Shown in pieces: positions 1 through 9,674 of a stretch of DNA of 64,000 nucleotides. The stretch comes from Marinilactibacillus sp. Marseille-P9653. Its GTDB lineage: Bacteria > Bacillota > Bacilli > Lactobacillales > Carnobacteriaceae_A. Where the stretch lies: assembly GCF_916618885.1 (NCBI RefSeq), contig NZ_CAKAKH010000001.1:496001-560000 (forward strand). The letters are read 5' to 3'. Each line of letters starts with the position of its first letter. Position 1 is the first letter of the stretch. Both the position numbers and the translations under genes were made by a program. The notes under the pieces were generated by a model. The model did no database searches and was not told the origin of the DNA. It saw nothing but the letters and a program-made list of their open reading frames with translations.

Positions 1-1
1 G

Positions 2-358
2 TTAATGAAAACCTTCAGTGAATAAAGTCGGTATGGCAAACAGTACACCAGTATCCGGATCTGATAGATCTCCGATAACATCTTTAACAACAGTGCGTAT
101 CGTTTCAATTTGTGACTCGTCTACGATCGTGAAAATCATCTTGTTCTCTGAATGATCAGATGTAATAAACGGACGCAAAGTAGAAAGGATTCGAGTGTTT
201 TCAAGCGTAGATAATTGTTGTGCCATACCTACAGAATTTAATACTGTAGCAGAATCAATACCTGCACTTGTAAACTCTAAAAGCAACTCATCTAATAACT
301 CTGTTTTGTTTAATATCATGATGACTAGTATCTTCTGATCTTTAGAAATTTCGGACAT
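2..358 (-). CDS. PII-like (GlnB-fold) small signalling protein
   Basis: A 118-residue protein. I place the start at the ATG at 358 because AAAGGAGGAG lies just upstream on the minus strand; the 22 in-frame residues before it lie upstream of this ribosome site. The order of elements (beta strand KILVIMIL, the GIDSATVLNS segment, a middle loop, IFTIVDESQIETIRTVV, then GDLSDPDTGVLFAIP) fits small PII-like regulators of the GlnB superfamily, which usually bind nucleotides or anions and control a neighbouring transporter or enzyme. No partner is visible: genes downstream on this strand lie left of the window. Assignment to the superfamily is by pattern only; the ligand is unknown. Confidence 0.6.
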   Translation of the reverse strand: MSEISKDQKILVIMILNKTELLDELLLEFTSAGIDSATVLNSVGMAQQLSTLENTRILSTLRPFITSDHSENKMIFTIVDESQIETIRTVVKDVIGDLSDPDTGVLFAIPTLFTEGFH

Positions 359-588
359 AAAAATGTCTCCTCCTTTGGGAAATAATGTTCTTTGGCGCTC
401 TAGCATTATTAGTTTACTCCTCATTTTTTAGATGTCAAATGATTTATGGATGTTTTCAGAAAAAAATTGATTTAAAGCGGTTTTATTGACAATTTCGACA
501 TCTTTTTCACTTGTAAAAGGTAAGATAGAAGTAAATTTTTTTAAAATATGCTAACATTAATTTTATAATGGTTTTAGGAGGTAAAGAA

Positions 589-864
589 ATGGATTTTACT
601 AAAGGAAAAAATCGATTCTACAAAGAAGAAGAAGGGAAGTTGCTTGCGGAAATCACTTTTATTCCTAAGGATAATGTCGCTGCAATAGATCATACATTCG
701 TAGATCCTTCTTTGAGAGGCCAGGGAATAGCGGAACAATTAGTAGATACAGTAGTGGAAGATATGGAGAAACAAGGAAAGAAAATCAAGGCGGTTTGTCC
801 GTATGTAGTTGAACTATTTAAGAGAAAATCTGACAAATACAAGACAATCAATGTAGATGCGTAA
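589..864 (+). CDS. small GNAT-like N-acetyltransferase (YjdJ/NATD1 type)
   Basis: A 91-residue protein. The ATG at 589 is preferred over the one at 568 because TAGGAGGT lies between them at the right distance for 589. The core DPSLRGQGIAEQLVD is the acetyl-CoA pyrophosphate-binding motif (R/Q-x-x-G-x-G/A) of GNAT enzymes, and ICAVCPYV-like text near the C terminus (IKAVCPYVVELFKRK) is typical of the short single-domain Gcn5-related family found in bacteria and as human NATD1. The substrate is unknown. It stands alone, divergent from the PII-like gene, and is followed by the promoter of the tRNA cluster. Confidence 0.8.
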   Translation: MDFTKGKNRFYKEEEGKLLAEITFIPKDNVAAIDHTFVDPSLRGQGIAEQLVDTVVEDMEKQGKKIKAVCPYVVELFKRKSDKYKTINVDA

Positions 865-889
865 AATTTTAAAAAAATCATATATACTG

Positions 890-918
890 TTGACAAAAGG
901 GGTATTTCATAATACAAT
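890..918 (+). promoter_or_regulatory. promoter of the tRNA cluster
   Basis: A perfect -35 TTGACA (890-895) and a -10 TACAAT (913-918) are separated by exactly 17 bp, about 33 bp before the first tRNA. It is the only strong promoter visible before the four tRNAs, which are close enough to be one transcript. Confidence 0.8.
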
Positions 919-951
919 ATATCTTGTGTTAAAAAAAGCACGAGATAGAAT

Positions 952-1023
952 GGCCCCTTGGTCAAGCGGTTAAGACACCGCCCTTTCACGGCGGTAACAC
1001 GGGTTCGAATCCCGTAGGGGTCA
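952..1023 (+). tRNA. tRNA-Glu (anticodon TTC)
   Basis: The acceptor arm GGCCCCT pairs with AGGGGTC, the anticodon stem encloses a loop with TTC, and the T loop reads GGTTCGAATCC. The discriminator base is A and CCA is not encoded. First of four clustered tRNAs. Confidence 0.95.
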
Positions 1024-1057
1024 TTTGGAAATTTGTTTAAGGTATGTTTGCTTTTGG

Positions 1058-1130
1058 GCCGGCTTAGCTCAGTAGGTAGAGCAACTGAATCGTAATCAGT
1101 GGGTCGAGGGTTCAATTCCTTTAGCCGGCA
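1058..1130 (+). tRNA. tRNA-Thr (anticodon CGT)
   Basis: The acceptor arm GCCGGCT pairs with AGCCGGC. The anticodon stem ACTGA/TCAGT encloses loop ATCGTAA, giving anticodon CGT, which reads ACG threonine codons. The T arm is GAGGG-TTCAATT-CCTTT with two wobble pairs. CCA is not encoded. Confidence 0.93.
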
Positions 1131-1161
1131 TTCAGATGAAACTTTTTTCCTGAATTATATC

Positions 1162-1242
1162 GGAGGGATAGCGAAGTGGCTAAACGCGGCGGACTGTAAA
1201 TCCGCTCCTTCGGGTTCGTAGGTTCGAATCCTACTCCCTCCA
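1162..1242 (+). tRNA. tRNA-Tyr (anticodon GTA)
   Basis: Class II tRNA of 81 nt with a long variable arm. The acceptor arm GGAGGGA pairs with TCCCTCC and the anticodon loop CTGTAAA gives GTA. CCA is not encoded. Confidence 0.94.
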
Positions 1243-1248
1243 TTTTTT

Positions 1249-1321
1249 TGGGCTATAGCCAAGCGGTAAGGCAGCGGGTTTTGATCCCGTCATTCCCCAG
1301 GTTCGAATCCTGGTAGCCCAG
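1249..1321 (+). tRNA. tRNA-Gln (anticodon TTG)
   Basis: The acceptor arm TGGGCTA pairs with TAGCCCA, with discriminator G. The anticodon loop TTTTGAT gives TTG. It starts only 6 bp after tRNA-Tyr, so the two are clearly processed from one precursor. Confidence 0.93.
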
Positions 1322-1328
1322 TATTTTT

Positions 1329-1466
1329 AAAAGAGGCTGGGACAAAAGTCTCTGATTAATATTGTTTCGTAAAATCAGACAAGTAGAAAAGCCGTCAAAT
1401 CAAGGGATAGATATCCTAGGTTTGACGGCTTTCTTCTATTTGGCTAGTTTTGTCCCAGCCTCTTTT
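1329..1466. repeat. nested inverted-repeat element, probably transcribed and terminating
   Basis: A perfect 19-bp outer inverted repeat (1329-1347 and 1448-1466; core AGAGGCTGGGACAAAA) encloses two inner hairpins. One has 7-bp arms (1351-1357 with 1373-1379, TCTGATT/AATCAGA). The other has 12-bp arms (1388-1399 with 1421-1432, AAAGCCGTCAAA) and contains a further GGATA/TATCC hairpin. The right outer arm runs into seven T residues, so it can act as the terminator of the tRNA cluster. Elements opening with a GAGGCTGGGAC-like arm are familiar from intergenic regions of Lactobacillales and other Firmicutes; I know no assigned function. Confidence 0.75.
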
Positions 1467-1579
1467 TTTCTGACTTTCTTCAAAGATTAAATGTAACGAA
1501 TTTCGCTTTAATTAACAATAAAATGGCTTAATTATGATATACTTGTTTCGTGCATGTTTAGAATTAGGAGGTGACTTTC

Positions 1580-2440
1580 ATGCCCTTTGATTTATTATCG
1601 GACTTTGACTGGTCGCACTTGTGGACCTTTAGAACAGCTATCAATATTGTAGATATTATGATCGTAGCATTCTTTATCTATCAGTTGATTAAAATTGTCC
1701 GTGGTACAAGAGCGATTGAGTTGCTCAAAGGTATAGGGGTAATATTATTACTTAAATTATTTAGTGCCGTATTACAATTGAATACAACAGAATTCATCGT
1801 GAATTTTGTCATTCAATGGTCTGCTTTGGCTTTGATTATTATTTTCCAGCCAGAATTAAGACGTGGACTAGAGCATTTAGGTAGAGGTTCTGTATTTGGT
1901 AGAAGAAGGAAAAGTAATCCAAGTGAAGTCGTTGTAGAGGATTTGGCACAAGCTATTCAGTATATGAGTAAAAGACGGATTGGTGCATTGATTTCTATTG
2001 AAATGGAAAGTGGTTTGGATGAATATATTAAAACAGGTATATCGATTGGAGCAGATATTTCCTCTGAACTTTTGATCAATATTTTTATTCCAAATACACC
2101 ATTACACGATGGTGCAGTCATTATCAAAGATTTCAAGGTTATGACTGCAGCGAGTTATTTACCATTATCTGAGAGTCCAGCGATTCCTAAAAAGCTAGGA
2201 ACAAGGCATAGAGCTGCGATTGGACTATCGGAAGTTACGGATGCGATTACGTTAATTGTTTCTGAAGAAACCGGAGAGATTAGTATCGCCCGTGGCGGAA
2301 ACCTCATTACTGAAATGAGTAGTAACGATGTTGTGAATTATTTAAATAAAGAATTAGTGATGAGTGAAAAAGAAAAAGAGACACAAGGACCGCTACAAAG
2401 AGTCATTGACTCCGTTCGGAAAGGGGTGTCTGGCAAATGA
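1580..2440 (+). CDS. cdaA: diadenylate cyclase CdaA
   Basis: Makes cyclic di-AMP from two ATP at the membrane. The 286-residue protein has three N-terminal membrane segments (about 14-37, 44-63, 70-88) followed by a DAC domain carrying both catalytic motifs, DGA at 177-179 (LHDGAVII) and RHR at 209-211 (TRHRAAIG). The start is the ATG at 1580, 7 bp after TTAGGAGGT; a GTG at 1571 lies inside that ribosome site. The gene is followed with a 4-bp overlap by cdaR and then glmM, the conserved operon order in Firmicutes that links c-di-AMP to cell-wall precursor synthesis and osmolyte control. Confidence 0.97.
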   Translation: MPFDLLSDFDWSHLWTFRTAINIVDIMIVAFFIYQLIKIVRGTRAIELLKGIGVILLLKLFSAVLQLNTTEFIVNFVIQWSALALIIIFQPELRRGLEHLGRGSVFGRRRKSNPSEVVVEDLAQAIQYMSKRRIGALISIEMESGLDEYIKTGISIGADISSELLINIFIPNTPLHDGAVIIKDFKVMTAASYLPLSESPAIPKKLGTRHRAAIGLSEVTDAITLIVSEETGEISIARGGNLITEMSSNDVVNYLNKELVMSEKEKETQGPLQRVIDSVRKGVSGK

Positions 2441-3447
2441 AATGGAACTTGGATAACAACTGGGTAACACGCTTCATTGCGCTGTTCTTTGCGATTTTAT
2501 TGTTTTCATTTGTTTACTACGAAGAAGCTTCTAGAAATTTATCAACCAACCCAACAGATGGTGCCAGTATTACAAGTACCGAGGTTATTACAAATATGCC
2601 GATCGATATCAATGTTGATCGCGATCGCTATTTTGTAGCTGGAATACCAGAAACGGCAACGATTCGTCTGGAAGGACCGCAGGCGATATTAACGCAGACA
2701 CTAGCTACTCAGAATTTTAATATCGTTACACCTGATTTAAATGAATTAGGTCCTGGGTCACATACGGTTCGCTTAGAAGCAGAAGGCATCAGTAGTCAAT
2801 TAGATTATAGTATCAGTCCATCTGATTTTTCTTTAACAGTTGAAGAAAAAAGGGTTGAAGAACACGATGTGCGCGTTGAGTTCAATGACTCAACTCATTT
2901 AGCTGAAGGATATAGAGCAGGTACACCTGTTTTATCTTCTGAAAGAGTTCGAATTTCCGGAGCTGAGTCAACGATGGATGAGATTGCAGATGTAATGGTG
3001 GTTGTTGTACCAGAAGATAGTGGCGTGACAGATGATATAGATATGACTTTAAATGTTTTAGTTTTAAATGATATGGGAGATCCTTTGAATGTAAACATTG
3101 ATCCTCAGCAAATTGACGTGACGATTCCTGTTGAAGGCACGCAAAGAACGGTTCCTATCGTTTTAAGAGAAACAGGGACAGTGGATGAAAATTACACTTA
3201 TGCACTTGAAATTGCACAAGGAGAACCAGAAAATATCAAAGTAACGGGAGAAACAGATGCTCTGGAGGCGCTGAATAACTTCTCGGTAGAAGTAGATGTT
3301 TCAGGCATTACTGAATCAACGGTTCGAACAGTACCTTTGAAATTACCTGAGGATATCACGGAAACAGATCCTGAAGAGCTGGAAGTGTTGATTAGAGTGA
3401 CAACAGGTGATGAGGAAGCTTCAACGGATGAAGGCACTTCAGAATAA
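2437..3447 (+). CDS. cdaR: CdaA regulatory protein CdaR (YbbR-domain protein)
   Basis: A 336-residue protein with one N-terminal membrane anchor (about residues 9-28, rich in Phe/Leu/Ile) followed by an extracellular part made of YbbR-type beta repeats, each with a TVRLEA or VEVDVSGI-like strand, and a very acidic C terminus. CdaR is known to bind CdaA through the membrane and modulate its activity. The ATG overlaps the cdaA stop codon (ATGA), which implies translational coupling. It is shorter than some homologues that carry four full repeats, but I see no truncation. Confidence 0.93.
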   Translation: MKWNLDNNWVTRFIALFFAILLFSFVYYEEASRNLSTNPTDGASITSTEVITNMPIDINVDRDRYFVAGIPETATIRLEGPQAILTQTLATQNFNIVTPDLNELGPGSHTVRLEAEGISSQLDYSISPSDFSLTVEEKRVEEHDVRVEFNDSTHLAEGYRAGTPVLSSERVRISGAESTMDEIADVMVVVVPEDSGVTDDIDMTLNVLVLNDMGDPLNVNIDPQQIDVTIPVEGTQRTVPIVLRETGTVDENYTYALEIAQGEPENIKVTGETDALEALNNFSVEVDVSGITESTVRTVPLKLPEDITETDPEELEVLIRVTTGDEEASTDEGTSE

Positions 3448-3488
3448 AAAATCAGAGTTTTTGTGAATGAAAAGGAGACTATTAAACA

Positions 3489-4841
3489 ATGGGAAAATAT
3501 TTTGGAACAGATGGAGTAAGAGGAATTGCAAATGCAGAATTAACTCCAGAAATGGCTTTTAAGCTTGGTAGATATGGCGGCTATGTGCTAGCTCAACATA
3601 CAGATGAAAAAAGACCACGCGTATTAGTCGGAAAAGATACTAGAGTATCTGGACGTATGCTAGAGTACTCATTGATTGCTGGATTACTTTCTGTAGGAGC
3701 GGAAGTCTTAAGACTTGGCGTATTGACGACTCCTGGGGTCTCATACTTAACGCGTCAACAAGGCGCAACTGCTGGTATTATGATCTCAGCTTCTCATAAT
3801 CCAGTTCAAGATAATGGGATCAAGTTCTTTGGAGCAGACGGATTTAAGTTGTCTGACGATCAAGAACATGAAATCGAGGCATTGATTGACGCTGATGAAG
3901 ATACTCTACCACGCCCAAGCGCAGATGGTTTAGGAACTTCTGAAGAGTACAAAGAAGGTATGCTGAAATATATCCAATTCTTGACACAAACAATCTCTGG
4001 CGATCTTTCTGGGATCCACGTTGCACTAGATGGTGCCAACGGAGCAGCTAGTCCCTTATTGAACCGCTTGTTTGCAGACTTGGATACAGAATTTGATGTA
4101 ACGGGAGCTTCACCTGATGGATTAAACATCAATGACGGTGTCGGAAGTACACACCCAGAACATCTTGCAGAATTCTTACTTGAAAAAGGAGCGGATGTTG
4201 GATTATCTTTTGATGGCGATGGTGACCGTTTGATTGCTGTTGATGAATTAGGAAACATCGTAGATGGAGATAAAATTCTCTATATTTGTGGTAAATACAT
4301 GCATGACGAAGGACGGTTAAAGAAAAACACGATCGTCTCTACAGTTATGAGTAATATTGGTTTTTATAAAGCGATTGAAGAACATGATTTAGAATCTGTC
4401 AAAACAAAAGTCGGAGACCGTTATGTAGTAGAAGAAATGCTTAAAAATGGTTACAACTTGGGTGGAGAACAATCAGGACATGTTGTGTTCCTTGATTATC
4501 ATACAACAGGTGATGGATTACTAACGGGTGTTCAATTACTAAACGTTATGAAACAAACTGGTAAAAAATTGTCTGAATTAGCGGAAGAAGTCGTTACGTA
4601 TCCACAAAAACTAGTGAATATTCCTGTTACGGACAAACACAATGTAATGGACAATAGTGCAATTAAAACAATTATTGAAGAAGTCGAAGCTGAGATGGCT
4701 GGAAATGGACGTGTACTCGTTCGTCCTAGTGGAACAGAATCCTTGCTACGAGTTATGGCAGAAGCAGAGACTGAAGAAGCTGTAGTCAACTATGTAGAAC
4801 GTATCGCCAACGTTGTACGTGAAGAGCTTGGAACGAACTAA
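3489..4841 (+). CDS. glmM: phosphoglucosamine mutase GlmM
   Basis: Converts glucosamine-6-phosphate to glucosamine-1-phosphate for UDP-GlcNAc, peptidoglycan and teichoic acid synthesis. The 450 residues are the usual family length. The phosphorylated serine lies in ISASHNP (Ser102), the Mg-binding loop DGDGDR at 242-247, and the phosphate-binding loop RPSGTE from residue 412. GlmM is reported to interact with CdaA and reduce its activity in several Firmicutes, which fits the cdaA-cdaR-glmM order here. A strong terminator follows. Confidence 0.97.
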   Translation: MGKYFGTDGVRGIANAELTPEMAFKLGRYGGYVLAQHTDEKRPRVLVGKDTRVSGRMLEYSLIAGLLSVGAEVLRLGVLTTPGVSYLTRQQGATAGIMISASHNPVQDNGIKFFGADGFKLSDDQEHEIEALIDADEDTLPRPSADGLGTSEEYKEGMLKYIQFLTQTISGDLSGIHVALDGANGAASPLLNRLFADLDTEFDVTGASPDGLNINDGVGSTHPEHLAEFLLEKGADVGLSFDGDGDRLIAVDELGNIVDGDKILYICGKYMHDEGRLKKNTIVSTVMSNIGFYKAIEEHDLESVKTKVGDRYVVEEMLKNGYNLGGEQSGHVVFLDYHTTGDGLLTGVQLLNVMKQTGKKLSELAEEVVTYPQKLVNIPVTDKHNVMDNSAIKTIIEEVEAEMAGNGRVLVRPSGTESLLRVMAEAETEEAVVNYVERIANVVREELGTN

Positions 4842-4843
4842 TT

Positions 4844-4898
4844 CAAGTTAAACAATAAAAGGTCGAAGCATTTGCTTCGGCCTTTTTTGTTTAACTTG
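4844..4898 (+). terminator. terminator of cdaA-cdaR-glmM
   Basis: An inner hairpin GGTCGAAGCA/TGCTTCGGCC with a T run is extended by an outer 12-bp inverted repeat (CAAGTTAAACAA with TTGTTTAACTTG). The outer stem is unusually long for a simple terminator. Confidence 0.85.
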
Positions 4899-4971
4899 TT
4901 ATAGCGAAGAAACAAAACAATCGGTATAATAAAAAACAAAATGAGTCGTCAATCGAAAGAAGGCAGAAAAA

Positions 4972-5868
4972 GTGATAGAGTTAGACAATCTTTATGCGAA
5001 ACTGACAAGAGTGAAAGAGGCGTTGACTGTTAACCATAAGCATTTAAACCAGTGCATGCGGGCAAAATCAGATGCAAAGCGAGTATACGAATCTTTTACA
5101 GAATCATCAAAACATTATCCAAAGCAACAGTTTAAACGTTTCTTGACCAGTTTGATTGGTAGAGAAGGACAATACATAGAAAAAACAGAGCAATCTAGAG
5201 CCAAAGCCTACAAACAACTAAATGATTGTACCGAGGCATTGGAACAAGCCTATTTAGAACAAGAGCGCTTGGAAAATGAACGTCGTCAATTGACGACGCA
5301 ATTGCATGCACTAAAGCAGCAATTGAATAAGACAAGTAATACTTATAGAGAAGAAGTAATGGAAGCGTTCAGTGAGAGAAAGCAGTGGGGAGAGACGTGT
5401 GAAGAGATTGATGAAGCTTTTTCCATTGGGCAAAAGATTTTAAGATATATAGACGAAGCGATAGATGCTTTAGATTCTGCAAAGTCCTGGTCAACAGTCG
5501 ATATGCTTGGAGGAGGATTCTTAACAGATGTGGTTAAATATGATCATATCGATAAAGCAGAGTCCATTATGCAAAAAGTAGAAGTTGGTTTGATGCGTTA
5601 CCAAGAAGAATTGAAAGATGTTTCTTATGGTTGGGGTAGTGGATACGAATATCTTTCGAATAGTCATCGTTTAATGGATTTTATGCTGGACAATATCTTT
5701 ACAGATGTTAGTAACTACAATAAAATCCAAGATAATTTATCGAGTCTTGAAAATCTATTAAATCAAATCACAACTTCTCAACATCGACTCAGTGCGCTTA
5801 GAAAACAGGTCGAAAAAGAGATAGAACAATCACTAGACTTATATGATCTCAATAAAAATCAGTCTTAA
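4972..5868 (+). CDS. coiled-coil protein of unknown function
   Basis: A 298-residue cytoplasmic-looking protein with no signal peptide or membrane span. Residues 1-140 and 245-290 are strongly heptad-like and Gln/Glu/Lys rich, predicting long coiled coils. Between them lies a distinctive conserved-looking core, AKSWSTVDMLGGGFLTD followed by VVKYDHIDKAE (about residues 172-200), then YGWGSGYEYL. I recall related proteins with a similar SWxTxDxxGGG...HxxIDxA core, but no established function. It starts with GTG, 12 bp after AAAGAAGG. It heads a run of three same-strand genes with short gaps. Confidence 0.7.
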   Translation: MIELDNLYAKLTRVKEALTVNHKHLNQCMRAKSDAKRVYESFTESSKHYPKQQFKRFLTSLIGREGQYIEKTEQSRAKAYKQLNDCTEALEQAYLEQERLENERRQLTTQLHALKQQLNKTSNTYREEVMEAFSERKQWGETCEEIDEAFSIGQKILRYIDEAIDALDSAKSWSTVDMLGGGFLTDVVKYDHIDKAESIMQKVEVGLMRYQEELKDVSYGWGSGYEYLSNSHRLMDFMLDNIFTDVSNYNKIQDNLSSLENLLNQITTSQHRLSALRKQVEKEIEQSLDLYDLNKNQS

Positions 5869-5947
5869 GCATGATAGAATTGTCCGAATGGCTCTAGTAA
5901 AATAAAGATACAGTTAAACAAGGACAGTATGCCAAAGGATGAATTTG

Positions 5948-6499
5948 ATGATGGATAAAGAAACTCGTATGTTGTTAGAAATAATTGAACACGGTAAAAA
6001 AGAGTGTCAGTTAACGGCGTTTATTTTGCTTTTAGAGAAAAGTGAAACTCAAGTAGACTGGTCTTACGAAGTTTGGGACACATTGCTTTCAGGTTTGAAA
6101 TCATCCGATCTTTACGAGAAGACAGGTGCAAGTCAGCTCTTATGCTACTTATCCATCAGCGATCCTGAATGCAGAATATTACATAGTTTTCAGGATATTT
6201 GGAAGTGTACATATGTGCCCAATCAAGATCTTGCTGAAAATGCCCTACGTGCGACCTGGAGAATGGGGTTAGCGGGTCCAGAACAAAGATCTATTTTACT
6301 TCAAGCTTATGAAAAACGGTTTATGGTGTTATGTGGATCTGAAGATAAAGTAGACCAGTCGATTTGTTGGACGATTTTGGAAAACCTCGAACTATTGAAT
6401 AAACAACTACCAGATAGGTCGACGAGTACTTTAGTAAATCAACTAAGCAATTTAATAGTAGCGAATAAAAGTATCACAGGTACAAATAAATTGATTTGA
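5948..6499 (+). CDS. hypothetical protein, HEAT-like helical
   Basis: A 183-residue soluble protein predicted to be almost all alpha helical, with repeated leucine-rich helix pairs (LTAFILLLEKSET, DLYEKTGASQLLCYLSI, LAENALRATWRMGLAG) resembling HEAT/ARM solenoid repeats. I do not recognise a family. An upstream in-frame ATG at 5939 overlaps the AAAGGA ribosome site, so the start is 5948 (or 5951). It lies between the coiled-coil gene and a DUF975 membrane protein, with a 16-bp gap to the latter, so all three are probably cotranscribed. Confidence 0.6.
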   Translation: MMDKETRMLLEIIEHGKKECQLTAFILLLEKSETQVDWSYEVWDTLLSGLKSSDLYEKTGASQLLCYLSISDPECRILHSFQDIWKCTYVPNQDLAENALRATWRMGLAGPEQRSILLQAYEKRFMVLCGSEDKVDQSICWTILENLELLNKQLPDRSTSTLVNQLSNLIVANKSITGTNKLI

Positions 6500-6515
6500 A
6501 ATTGGAGGGTATAAG

Positions 6516-7211
6516 ATGTTACCAGTAGGAGAAATCAGAAGGTTGGCCAGACAGACGTTACAAGGTAGATGGAAAGATGCGGCTTTATTAAATGTGATAC
6601 CAGTATTGATTGGGCTATTAATTGTCGGTGGATCAACTGCATTATTCAGTTTCTTCAATCCAGATTTTTTTGGAAATAACCTGGTATTCGGAGGAGACCC
6701 TGATATTAATGCAACTTTCAGTTTGAATATTAGAGAAATCATGTCAAATATTCTAACAATACTATTTGCTACAAGTGTCTCTTATACACTATTAGATATG
6801 GTACGTTATCCTGACTACGAAATAGATCCTTTAAAAGATTCGCTACAAGTCTTTAGGAAAGGCTACACACTTCCTATTATTGTATTATATATTCTTCAAA
6901 GTGTATTTACTTTTCTATGGTCTCTACTTTTTATTATACCGGGAGTTGTTAAAGCTTACGCTTACGAATTGTCTTATTATATTTATAAAGATGCTACAGA
7001 GAGTGGGCACTACCTTTCACCTACGGACTGTATCACACGTAGTAGAGAACTGATGGACGGTCATAAAGGAAGATTGTTTATTTTAGAATTGAGTTTTACT
7101 GGATGGCATTTTGTTGGAGCATTCACGTTAGGCTTGGGGTATCTTTTCATCACACCTTATATTGAAACCTCAAAAGCCATTTTCTACGAAGACCTTCTTC
7201 GCTCAAGATAA
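6516..7211 (+). CDS. DUF975 family membrane protein
   Basis: A 231-residue integral membrane protein. The N terminus MLPVGEIRRLARQTLQGRWK, with a short amphipathic helix before the first membrane segment, is the signature of DUF975 proteins; further hydrophobic stretches lie near residues 25-45, 70-95, 122-150 and 190-220. The ITRSRELMDGHKGRLFILELSF region is also characteristic. The function of the family is not established. A good ribosome site (TTGGAGGG) precedes the start. A terminator follows directly, and its right arm overlaps the -35 element of the next operon. Confidence 0.85.
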   Translation: MLPVGEIRRLARQTLQGRWKDAALLNVIPVLIGLLIVGGSTALFSFFNPDFFGNNLVFGGDPDINATFSLNIREIMSNILTILFATSVSYTLLDMVRYPDYEIDPLKDSLQVFRKGYTLPIIVLYILQSVFTFLWSLLFIIPGVVKAYAYELSYYIYKDATESGHYLSPTDCITRSRELMDGHKGRLFILELSFTGWHFVGAFTLGLGYLFITPYIETSKAIFYEDLLRSR

Positions 7212-7218
7212 GAATAGA

Positions 7219-7266
7219 GAAGTCGATTAGCGAATGGAAGCCAATTTGCTGATTGACTTCTTTTTA
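7219..7266 (+). terminator. terminator after the DUF975 gene
   Basis: Imperfect stem GAAGTC-AT-AGC-AAT pairing with ATT-GCT-AT-GACTTC, followed by TTTTT. The right arm contains the TTGACT used as the -35 of the downstream sulfur operon. Confidence 0.75.
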
Positions 7267-7281
7267 TAACAGTGATATGAT
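7253..7281 (+). promoter_or_regulatory. promoter of the cysteine/methionine-cycle operon
   Basis: A -35 TTGACT (7253-7258) and -10 TATGAT (7276-7281) are separated by 17 bp. Transcription would start near 7288, giving a leader of about 300 nt before the first enzyme gene. Confidence 0.75.
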
Positions 7282-7328
7282 TACTCCAATTAATGTAAAC
7301 ACATTCAAAATAGAAAGGAATGGACTCA

Positions 7329-7448
7329 TTGAAAAAATTATTTTTGAACATGAATAAAGGTTGCTGTTGTACATGTTGCACAGTTTATTCTTCATGCCCT
7401 CAAAAATATTTTATCAAAATCGATGAGCCTATCCAGATACGCCAGTAA
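7329..7448 (+). CDS. cysteine-rich leader peptide (predicted attenuator ORF)
   Basis: A 39-residue ORF starting with TTG at 7329, 9 nt after AAAGGA; an in-frame ATG at 7320 touches that ribosome site and is less likely. The peptide contains GCCCTCCTVYSSC, six cysteine codons within 13 codons, and then no further cysteine. It lies about 40 nt into the predicted transcript. An intrinsic terminator follows at 7516-7549, and the next gene is a cysteine synthase. That layout fits ribosome-mediated attenuation: ribosomes stall at the Cys codons when Cys-tRNA is scarce. No T-box (AGGGTGGNACCGCG) is present. That the peptide acts only in cis is inference. Confidence 0.7.
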   Translation: MKKLFLNMNKGCCCTCCTVYSSCPQKYFIKIDEPIQIRQ

Positions 7449-7515
7449 ATCCCGGGAAATTCAGGACCTTGCAAACCAGGATAAGATGAATCTATCCGAT
7501 TTTAATAAAGTAGTG

Positions 7516-7549
7516 AGCGCGCATGAGGCATAGCCTTGTGCGCTTTTTT
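7516..7549 (+). terminator. attenuator terminator in the cysteine operon leader
   Basis: AGCGC...AGGC-ATA-GCCT...GCGCT stem with a small internal loop, followed by six T residues, 35 bp before the first structural gene and inside its 5' leader. A hairpin at 7479-7497 (GGATA/TATCC) precedes it. A second TATCC copy at 7430-7434, inside the leader ORF, could compete for the same GGATA. Confidence 0.75.
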
Positions 7550-7584
7550 GATTATACAGAGACTTTACTGAAGGAGCGTGGAAA

Positions 7585-9659
<2,075 letters not shown>

Positions 9660-9674
9660 GTAGAAGGAGCGCAT

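Noticed and set aside
690..1115. Long minus-strand ORF across the GNAT gene and the tRNA cluster
   Set aside because: It reads antisense through two tRNAs and has tRNA-derived text; a shadow frame.
3198..3437. Ser/Val-rich minus-strand ORF in cdaR
   Set aside because: Low-complexity antisense of an acidic coding region; no ribosome site.
7184..7381. 65-residue minus-strand ORF over the start of the cysteine leader
   Set aside because: No ribosome site, and it would be antisense to the promoter and leader; the plus-strand reading explains the region better.
7288..7584. T-box or SAM riboswitch in the cysteine operon leader
   Set aside because: No T-box sequence AGGGTGGNACCGCG and no S-box core were found; the Cys-rich ORF is the better explanation.
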